Shown here: piece by piece, positions 1 to 4,191 of the stretch
Numbering within the stretch: position 1 is the stretch's first letter
Layout: each line of letters opens with the position of its first letter
NCBI GenBank assembly: GCA_015523055.1
Contig: WALD01000019.1
Coordinates: 1 to 6,279 of the forward strand
Reading direction: 5' to 3'
Length of the DNA stretch: 6,279 nt
DNA from: Candidatus Altarchaeota archaeon
Lineage (GTDB): Archaea > Altiarchaeota > Altiarchaeia > IMC4 > QMZM01
Position numbers and translations under genes: made by a program
The notes under the pieces: model-generated
The model's input: the letters and a program-made list of their open reading frames with translations, nothing else
Told to the model about the DNA's origin: nothing
Databases searched by the model: none

Positions 1-110
1 ATAGTAACGTCCTTATTTTCTATGAAATTTAATAAATCTCTTGCATTTTTTCCGATTTCACCTCTATCTATCCTGGCATATATAAACAGGTTTGAATCCA
101 AGAATTTCAT
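1..110 (-). CDS. vapC: PIN-domain (VapC-like) toxin ribonuclease, 5' part only
   Basis: The window holds only the first 36 codons, read leftwards from the ATG at 110; the rest lies beyond the left edge. The visible protein begins MKFLDSNLFIYARIDRGEIG, which is the N-terminal signature of PIN domains: a first beta strand ending in the acidic residue (D5) that helps bind catalytic Mg2+, followed by S-N-x-F-x-Y-A. VapC toxins are ribonucleases that cleave tRNA or rRNA and are neutralised by their partner antitoxin. The start codon overlaps the stop of the upstream AbrB-type antitoxin gene in an ATGA (107-110), so the two are translationally coupled, as is usual for vapBC. Only the first acidic residue is visible, so integrity of the active site cannot be judged. 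Confidence 0.85.
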   Translation of the reverse strand, partial: MKFLDSNLFIYARIDRGEIGKNARDLLNFIENKDVT

Positions 111-403
111 TTGCTCTGCTCAATAATCTCTCTCCATTCTTCCTCAATTTCATCTCCATACAAATTATCTAAATCTACCTTAGATATTCCCTTTCCATCC
201 TTCTTTACTTGTTCCCCTAACCATTTTGATAATTCCCTTTTTGGTCGTATGTAGATCTTATGATTGTCCAAACTGAAATGAACCAGCATTTTGGGTCTAA
301 TTCCTACAATCTCTCTAATCTTTTCAGGGATTATGACCTGCCCATTTGGTCCAACCATCTCATCAAATTCGAGTGGTTTAACTCTAAATCCATCTTTTTC
401 CAT
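107..403 (-). CDS. vapB: AbrB/SpoVT-fold (VapB-like) antitoxin
   Basis: A 98-residue protein with an AbrB/MazE-type swapped-hairpin DNA-binding domain at about residues 14-53. The key run is VGPNGQVIIPEKIREIVGI, followed by a second short beta pair ending IYIRP. The remainder is a charged, probably helical tail (residues 55-98, ending EIEEEWREIIEQSK), the usual place for binding the toxin. Such proteins neutralise the PIN toxin and repress their own promoter. I chose the ATG at 403 because a GGGTGA Shine-Dalgarno (415-410) lies six bases upstream. An in-frame TTG at 409 would add two residues but directly abuts that site. The gene is followed, with a 4-base overlap, by the PIN toxin. A 9-bp perfect inverted repeat covers the start region, which fits autoregulation. 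Confidence 0.88.
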   Translation of the reverse strand: MEKDGFRVKPLEFDEMVGPNGQVIIPEKIREIVGIRPKMLVHFSLDNHKIYIRPKRELSKWLGEQVKKDGKGISKVDLDNLYGDEIEEEWREIIEQSK

Positions 404-425
404 TATCAATCACCCAATTGATAAT
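402..425. promoter_or_regulatory. Inverted repeat over antitoxin start codon and RBS (candidate operator)
   Basis: Arms attatcaat (402-410) and attgataat (417-425) are perfect 9-bp complements separated by a 6-base spacer, caccca. The left arm includes the first two bases of the antitoxin ATG, and the spacer holds most of the GGGTG Shine-Dalgarno. AbrB-type antitoxins bind palindromic sites in their own promoters, so this is the natural operator candidate. In RNA it would instead form an AU-rich hairpin with the ribosome binding site in the loop. The repeat is visible in the sequence; its function is inferred. Confidence 0.6.
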
Positions 426-436
426 TTGGATTTCGT

Positions 437-450
437 AGATTAAATATGAA
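437..450 (-). promoter_or_regulatory. Possible TATA-box promoter of the vapBC operon
   Basis: On the minus strand the stretch reads TTCATATTTAATCT, an AT-rich element that could serve as an archaeal TATA box. With the usual spacing of about 25-27 bases, transcription would begin near 417-420, giving a leader of roughly 15 bases that contains the GGGTGA ribosome binding site. The surroundings are AT-rich, so the exact box is uncertain. Confidence 0.35.
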
Positions 451-476
451 AATAGAACCAAAACTCAAACAGAAGC

Positions 477-500
477 AAAAATAAAAAGAAAAAAGAAAAA
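477..500 (-). terminator. T-rich transcription terminator after the last pilin gene
   Basis: On the minus strand 21 of 24 bases are T, in runs of five, six, five and five broken by single A or C bases. The tract starts five bases past the stop codon of the pilin at 506-985. Archaeal RNA polymerase terminates at such oligo-T tracts without a hairpin. It would separate the pilin genes from the toxin-antitoxin operon transcribed in the same direction. Confidence 0.75.
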
Positions 501-505
501 GGGGT

Positions 506-985
506 TTATTCAGCAACGCCCCTTATCGTTCCTGTTTCCGTGTGGGTTACAGGAGAGCCGGCAATGGTTGTGTCATATACAATGGTCAGGGTTGTACTGA
601 ATGACTGCCCTGAGGTCTTGCTGGTGCATCCAGTTATTGTCTCTGCGGATACCTCCCCAGCACCCATTACTCCGTCGCTGGACAGCGAATGGGGCACTGT
701 GGTACCGCTGCAATCACCAGTCGCTGCGGTAATGCTGGCATTTGTTATGCCCTGCCCCACGCCGTTCATTATGGAAAACTCAAGCGTTGGACCAGAGTAC
801 TTTATACTCGGCTCCATCGGCTTAACCTTTCCAAATCCGCTCGCTGTGTTCACAGCACCCGGGCCCCCCCCAAAGATACCCAGCTGCCAGAGGACAACCC
901 CGACAATCATCACAACCAGGATTGCCCATCCATAGGTCATCAGGTACTCCATAGCACCCTGACCCTTTCTCTCCATTCTTTCCAT
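506..985 (-). CDS. Class III signal type IV pilin-like protein (pilin A, own promoter)
   Basis: A 159-residue prepilin. Residues 1-8 (MERMERKG) form a short basic leader. Cleavage by an EppA-like peptidase is expected before Q9, with the conserved glutamate at +5 (QGAMEY), followed by a hydrophobic stem (residues 19-38) for membrane retention and filament packing. The head carries motifs shared with its three paralogues: VNTASGFGKVKPMEPSIKY (45-63), GDC (90-92), a second cysteine at 120, and the C-terminal HxxxGxIxGxxE ending. C92 and C120 are the only cysteines and could form one disulphide. There is one N-glycosylation sequon (N82). The ATG at 985 is preceded by AGGTGA five bases away. An in-frame GTG at 994 overlaps that site and is less likely. 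Likely a surface pilus subunit; major or minor status cannot be told. A run of eight G follows the stem codons. Confidence 0.85.
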   Translation of the reverse strand: MERMERKGQGAMEYLMTYGWAILVVMIVGVVLWQLGIFGGGPGAVNTASGFGKVKPMEPSIKYSGPTLEFSIMNGVGQGITNASITAATGDCSGTTVPHSLSSDGVMGAGEVSAETITGCTSKTSGQSFSTTLTIVYDTTIAGSPVTHTETGTIRGVAE

Positions 986-990
986 GTATA

Positions 991-996
991 TCACCT
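991..996 (-). promoter_or_regulatory. Strong Shine-Dalgarno of pilin A
   Basis: AGGTGA lies five bases before the ATG at 985 and fixes that codon as the start over the in-frame GTG at 994. It is the strongest ribosome binding site among the four pilin genes. Confidence 0.7.
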
Positions 997-1035
997 CATT
1001 TATTATGTTGGGTATTATAGTGATGGTGGGAGGTA

Positions 1036-1050
1036 GTATAAATACCTTAC
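1036..1050 (-). promoter_or_regulatory. TATA/BRE promoter of pilin A
   Basis: The minus strand reads GTAAGGTATTTATAC, a purine-rich BRE-like segment followed by a TATA box, with an A-rich stretch further upstream. Transcription would begin near 1014, giving a leader of about 29 bases with the AGGTGA site. Eleven bases (AAGGTATTTAT, 1048-1038) are identical to the promoter candidate in front of the three-pilin operon at 2683-2693. Confidence 0.6.
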
Positions 1051-1061
1051 TATTTGTTTTT

Positions 1062-1613
1062 TTACTGGGCTGCTTCTATAAATCCCTGGATAGTGCCCCT
1101 TTCTGTATGGTTCACCTTAAGTTCGCCAACCCTTTCCCAGTATGTGACGGTTACATTGACCCAGAAGAAATCGTCTGGGAGGAGAGTCATACAGGATGAG
1201 CAACATGAATGATTAATGAAGGCCGTTTCACCCGGGCCAAGGACATAGCTGGACAGTTCAGTATCCTCACATGATGCCGGGTAGGTTACCTTTTCTCTAC
1301 AATCACCACTCAAACTAATGGAATCAATGTGTATATAGTTTACACCGCCGTTGGTAATCGTAAAATTCAGGTGGTTTTCTATCGTCTTGATGGGGTCAGT
1401 GCTGTCAAGGATAGTGCATGTTTCTGGATCTGGTGTAGCATACCGTATCGTTGGCTCTAGGACCTGGATTGTCTTAAACCCGACGGCTCTATTAACATCG
1501 GCATGAGAACCAAATATGCCCAGTTGCCAGAGAACGATACCCACTATCAGGACAACCAAAATTGCCCAACCATAGGTCTGCAGGTACTCCAGTGCCGATT
1601 GACCCTTTCTCAT
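1062..1613 (-). CDS. Class III signal type IV pilin-like protein (pilin B, cysteine- and sequon-rich)
   Basis: A 183-residue prepilin with the minimal leader MRKG, then QSALEYLQTYGWAILVV, which shows the class III cleavage context (before Q5, with E9 at +5) and a hydrophobic stem to about residue 35. The shared head motifs follow: VNRAVGF with VLEPTIRY (40-58), GDC (103-105), GPGET (127-131), a TVTYWERVG strand, and HTERGTIQGFIE, here extended by AAQ. It has six cysteines (66, 105, 115, 137, 138, 141), including a CCxxC cluster, and four N-glycosylation sequons (N83, N134, N153, N168), so the exposed head is probably disulphide-stabilised and glycosylated. The ATG overlaps the upstream pilin's TGA in ATGA (1610-1613), and a GAGGT seven bases upstream can act as RBS. 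It is the third and last gene of the overlapping pilin operon. Confidence 0.85.
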   Translation of the reverse strand: MRKGQSALEYLQTYGWAILVVLIVGIVLWQLGIFGSHADVNRAVGFKTIQVLEPTIRYATPDPETCTILDSTDPIKTIENHLNFTITNGGVNYIHIDSISLSGDCREKVTYPASCEDTELSSYVLGPGETAFINHSCCSSCMTLLPDDFFWVNVTVTYWERVGELKVNHTERGTIQGFIEAAQ

Positions 1614-2188
1614 TCTACAATACCTCTTAGCACTCCAGTATCCTGATGTGTTATGTAATCTTTCCCTACCCTTTCCCTATACTCAAAAAGGAGATGAACA
1701 ACAAAAGATTCACCACGATCCAGGGGATTACAAAATACAGATACAGGACTGGCTGTATCTCCGGGATTTAAGTATGTGATTTTTTCACATATACACATAC
1801 CACCATCCTCTGAATCCCAATAACAGAATGTCTTTGCATTACACTCTTGCTCGTTTGTAATGTCCGGGTTTGTATAAGAACCACCGATCCATACCCTTTC
1901 ACAGTCACCGGATGTTGCGGCACTCCTCAGATTTCGCATTCTTATTCCCCCGCTGTTCATAATCATGAAATCAAGGGCAGTGGAGGTTCCTGGGCTATAC
2001 CTTATGCTCGGGTCCAGAACCTTTACCTTTGCAAATCCACTGGCTGTATTGACCCCCGAATGAGGCCCGAAGGCACCGAACTGCCAGAGGACTATACCAA
2101 CAACCAGAACCGCGAGAATTGCCCATGCATAGGTATGCAGGTATTCCAGCGCAGACTGGCCTTTTCTTCCCTGGAATTCCATTTCCAT
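1610..2188 (-). CDS. Class III signal type IV pilin-like protein (pilin C, with four-cysteine insert)
   Basis: A 192-residue prepilin, the longest of the four. The leader is MEMEFQGRKG, with cleavage expected before Q11 (QSALEY, E15 at +5), then a hydrophobic stem (21-40). Shared motifs are VNTASGFAKVKVLDPSIRY (46-64), GDC (94-96), NPGDT (141-145), C153, GESF (159-162), and HQDTGVLRGIVE at the end. Unlike its paralogues it carries an insert at about residues 100-136 with cysteines 116, 122, 132 and 134 plus C-Y-W-D, resembling a small disulphide knob. It has no N-glycosylation sequon. The ATG shares one base with the preceding pilin's TAA (TAATG), so translation is probably coupled. An in-frame ATG at 2182 would remove only two residues. 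It looks like a minor or specialised (adhesive or tip) pilin, but that role is inferred. Confidence 0.85.
   Translation of the reverse strand: MEMEFQGRKGQSALEYLHTYAWAILAVLVVGIVLWQFGAFGPHSGVNTASGFAKVKVLDPSIRYSPGTSTALDFMIMNSGGIRMRNLRSAATSGDCERVWIGGSYTNPDITNEQECNAKTFCYWDSEDGGMCICEKITYLNPGDTASPVSVFCNPLDRGESFVVHLLFEYRERVGKDYITHQDTGVLRGIVE
2067..2125 (-). repeat. Near-identical stem-coding repeat, copy in pilin C
   Basis: This 59-base stretch matches 2537-2595 in pilin D at 57 of 59 positions, at a constant offset of 470. The two mismatches (2080 against 2550, 2104 against 2574) both change the amino acid (F/L and V/I); there are no silent differences. It encodes most of the hydrophobic stem. Confidence 0.8.
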
Positions 2189-2652
2189 TATTCTGCAATA
2201 CCTATGATGTGGCCCGTATCATTGCGGTGGATTATGTCAGAGGCTATTTTTATCCGATAATAGAAGGACACAGGCACATCAAAGGACTCCCCTGCATCTA
2301 GATCGGTGCAGCCCGTACAGGTTACGATGCTGGTCTGCCCGCCATCCAAGCTCGGGTTACTGATATCACTTTCATTGCAATCTCCCCCGGCGGTACTCCC
2401 CTCAATCCGTATATGCATACTCTCACCGTTTATTATTCTAAATGTAAGATTATCCGTTGTCGAATCATACCTTATGCTCGGCTCAAGAACCTTGATTTTT
2501 GCAAATCCTGTTGCCCGGTTCACTGTGCTGTGCTGGCCGAAGGCACCGAGCTGCCAGAGGACTATACCAACAATCAGAACCGCGAGAATTGCCCAGCCGT
2601 ATGTCTGCATGTATTCAAGAGCACCCTGGCCTTTTCTACCATAAAATTTCAT
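2188..2652 (-). CDS. Class III signal type IV pilin-like protein (pilin D, first of the operon)
   Basis: A 154-residue prepilin, the shortest and promoter-proximal member. The leader is MKFYGRKG, then QGALEYMQTYGWAILAV, with E13 at +5 from the predicted cleavage before Q9, and a hydrophobic stem to about residue 39. Shared motifs are VNRATGFAKIKVLEPSIRY (44-62), a predicted strand LTFRIINGE, GDC (90-92), a second cysteine at 112 or 115, GESF (121-124), and HRNDTGHIIGIAE at the end. Sequons are N68, N93 and N144. It has no strong Shine-Dalgarno; a TATA box about 34 bases upstream predicts a very short leader. Its stop overlaps the next pilin's start by one base. The stem-coding region is nearly identical in DNA to that of the next pilin. 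Being first and compact, it could be the major subunit, which is a guess from position. Confidence 0.85.
   Translation of the reverse strand: MKFYGRKGQGALEYMQTYGWAILAVLIVGIVLWQLGAFGQHSTVNRATGFAKIKVLEPSIRYDSTTDNLTFRIINGESMHIRIEGSTAGGDCNESDISNPSLDGGQTSIVTCTGCTDLDAGESFDVPVSFYYRIKIASDIIHRNDTGHIIGIAE
2537..2595 (-). repeat. Near-identical stem-coding repeat, copy in pilin D
   Basis: Partner of 2067-2125. Further matching patches occur at the same offset, for example ataccttatgctcgg at 1997-2011 and 2467-2481, so the two genes are collinear through the conserved N-terminal third. Confidence 0.8.
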
Positions 2653-2680
2653 CTTTATCTTATCTATTTTCTATTCATTT

Positions 2681-2696
2681 GAATAAATACCTTTCC
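2681..2696 (-). promoter_or_regulatory. TATA/BRE promoter of the three-pilin operon
   Basis: The minus strand reads GGAAAGGTATTTATTC, a purine-rich BRE-like segment before a TATA box centred near 2686. Transcription would begin near 2660, leaving a leader of about eight bases before the ATG at 2652, which fits the lack of a clear ribosome binding site. It would give the pilins expression independent of the GGGP synthase gene ending 51 bases upstream. Confidence 0.55.
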
Positions 2697-2703
2697 TTTT
2701 CAG

Positions 2704-3393
2704 TTACCTGATAGCATCTATTGTTTCCTTTAGCTTTTCCACGCCCTGTTCGTAGAGGAGGTTTCCGACTATTATCGTGTCTGCATGGCTGGACATCTCC
2801 CTGGCCTTTTCACCATCCGTTATACCCCCCCCGTAGAAAAGGGTTGAATTCTTCAGGTTTCCTTTTACTGCCTTCACCACATCAGAATTTCCGTAGGTTC
2901 CGCTGTATTCAATGTAAAAAATGGGGAATTTAAAATAACGGTCAGCGAGCGTTGCGTACGCGAGAATTTCCTCCATGCTGAGATTGGTCTTTGACCGGGT
3001 TATCCTGCCGACAGCAGAATTCGGATTCAGGATTAGATAAGCCTCAGAAACGACCTTTTCCCATTCGATAACGGAATTCTTTATCCATTGGACATGCTTA
3101 CCGGTAACCCATGTCGTGTCCCGGGCGTTTATGACAGATGGGACAAAGACATAGTCAATCCCATTATATGTTACATGCCCGGGTCCAGAGGGCTCGATAA
3201 TCTTTGGGATCTGGCAGTCCCTTAGCACGGAAACCAGACGGTTTACCTTCTCCATGGTGACATTCTGGGTACCCGAAATCATTATTGCATCGGTTCCGCT
3301 CTCAGCTACCCGCAGTATATCCTCCCTGGACAGGGGTTTATCTGGATCCAGCTTCGTTATGTGCCTCCAGTTGCTCCATGGTTTTTTCTCCAT
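2704..3393 (-). CDS. Geranylgeranylglyceryl phosphate synthase (GGGPS/PcrB family)
   Basis: A 229-residue TIM-barrel prenyltransferase that joins glycerol 1-phosphate to geranylgeranyl diphosphate, the first ether-bond step of archaeal membrane lipid synthesis. Family signatures in order: W9-x-H11 and KLDPDKP (14-20), ESGTDAIMISG (31-41), EPSGP (67-71), PSVINARDTTWVTGKH (85-100), LNPNSAVGR (122-130), FYIEYSGTYG (159-168), STLFYGGGI (183-191, phosphate-binding glycines) and IIVGN (207-211). Length and sequence match the shorter, PcrB-like group I enzymes. W103 aligns with alanine 100 of Bacillus PcrB, where from memory archaeal C20-specific enzymes carry a chain-length-limiting tryptophan. I chose the ATG at 3393, not one 20 codons upstream at 3453: homology to the family begins here, the upstream extension overlaps the divergent gene, and a TATA box about 28 bases upstream predicts a leaderless transcript. 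Confidence 0.92.
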   Translation of the reverse strand: MEKKPWSNWRHITKLDPDKPLSREDILRVAESGTDAIMISGTQNVTMEKVNRLVSVLRDCQIPKIIEPSGPGHVTYNGIDYVFVPSVINARDTTWVTGKHVQWIKNSVIEWEKVVSEAYLILNPNSAVGRITRSKTNLSMEEILAYATLADRYFKFPIFYIEYSGTYGNSDVVKAVKGNLKNSTLFYGGGITDGEKAREMSSHADTIIVGNLLYEQGVEKLKETIDAIR

Positions 3394-3398
3394 CTTAG

Positions 3399-3407
3399 CA
3401 TATATAC
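3399..3407 (+). promoter_or_regulatory. TATA box of the NERD-domain gene (leaderless)
   Basis: Plus-strand catatatac is centred about 28 bases before the ATG at 3431, so the mRNA is expected to begin at or next to the start codon. No Shine-Dalgarno precedes that ATG, as expected for a leaderless gene. Confidence 0.55.
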
Positions 3408-3416
3408 AAAGTAGGG

Positions 3417-3427
3417 ATATAATATAA
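3417..3427 (-). promoter_or_regulatory. TATA box of the GGGP synthase gene (leaderless)
   Basis: The minus strand reads TTATATTATAT, preceded by AGG. Its centre is about 28-29 bases from the ATG at 3393, so transcription should start at or within two bases of the start codon. It lies within positions -14 to -4 of the divergent plus-strand gene. Confidence 0.6.
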
Positions 3428-3430
3428 CCT

Positions 3431-4162
3431 ATGCAGATCCTTAAAAGAGGCATAGACCTCTACCTGTGGAGAAACATCCATCTAACGAGAAGTAGAATTT
3501 TGCTTTTTTCGGTATTATTTATTTTTGCCACGGCGCTCTTTATCATGGACCATTATCCTTATTCATCAGTCGGCATAATCCTGATTCCCCTTGCTTATGT
3601 ATTTGGCATTTATACCTATAACAGGTATATAACCTGGAACAGCGGTGTCCGGGGAGAGAATATAGTAAGCAGAGAGCTGGAAAGACTTAACGATTATTAT
3701 TATCTCATAAACGGCGTGGTTATACCCCCAAACAGAGGTGATACAGATCACATCGTTCTTGGCCCCAACGGCATCTTCGTCATTGAATCCAAGAACTATG
3801 GGGGGGAGATAAGGTGCGAGGGGGACTCATGGAGCAGGCGGAAGATAGGCAGGGGAGGAAGGGCATATAACCTCTGGATAGGGAGCCCCAGCAACCAGGT
3901 GAAGAGAAATGCAAAGATTCTGAAGGATTTAATTCTTAAACACAAGGACGATGTTTTTGGGGGGAGGAACCCACACATATGGATTAATGTGATTGTCGTA
4001 TTCACGAACGAGAATGCTAATCTGATTATTAAGAAACCCTCTGTAAATGTGCTCAGGGTTGAGGAGCTTTCTGACTTTATATCTCAGGTAGAATCAGAAA
4101 CCCAGTTCTCTGATGAGGATATCAGGAGGATGGGGGACCTAATCCTGAGGTATGCAAAATAG
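3431..4162 (+). CDS. Membrane-anchored NERD-domain (nuclease-related) protein
   Basis: A 243-residue protein with two predicted transmembrane helices (about 23-39 and 46-62), then a cytoplasmic NERD domain (about 72-190). The domain shows GVRGEN (72-77) with E76, the core GDTDHIVLGPNGIFVIESKN (103-122), and Q156 with the S-P-x-N-Q-V context. D106, E119 and K121 fit the D...(E)xK arrangement of the PD-(D/E)xK-like nuclease fold to which NERD is related. The family is thought to act on nucleic acid, but substrate and role are mostly unknown. The C-terminal 50 residues are charged and may be a short helical tail. It is the only plus-strand gene, divergent from the GGGP synthase across 37 bases and convergent with the platform gene at 4192. 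The ATG at 3431 has no ribosome binding site but suits leaderless transcription. Confidence 0.85.
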   Translation: MQILKRGIDLYLWRNIHLTRSRILLFSVLFIFATALFIMDHYPYSSVGIILIPLAYVFGIYTYNRYITWNSGVRGENIVSRELERLNDYYYLINGVVIPPNRGDTDHIVLGPNGIFVIESKNYGGEIRCEGDSWSRRKIGRGGRAYNLWIGSPSNQVKRNAKILKDLILKHKDDVFGGRNPHIWINVIVVFTNENANLIIKKPSVNVLRVEELSDFISQVESETQFSDEDIRRMGDLILRYAK

Positions 4163-4191
4163 GCGGGATTTTTGACAAGCATCAGGGTCCA

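Noticed and set aside
540..935. 131-codon open frame on the plus strand opposite pilin A
   Set aside because: It is antisense to a convincing pilin, has no recognisable motif or promoter, and its codons mirror the stem and head codons of the pilin.
1847..2260. 137-codon plus-strand open frame across pilins C and D
   Set aside because: Antisense to two genes with clear prepilin signals; no ribosome binding site and no family resemblance.
2673..2684. Imperfect short palindrome attcatttgaat before pilin D
   Set aside because: Only five base pairs per arm in AT-rich DNA; expected by chance.
3394..3453. 20-codon N-terminal extension of the GGGP synthase from an ATG at 3453
   Set aside because: It overlaps the divergent NERD gene, crosses the TATA boxes, and the family sequence begins at the ATG at 3393.
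4163..4191. Possible terminator between the convergent NERD and platform genes
   Set aside because: Only a single run of five T (4169-4173) and no hairpin; too weak to call.
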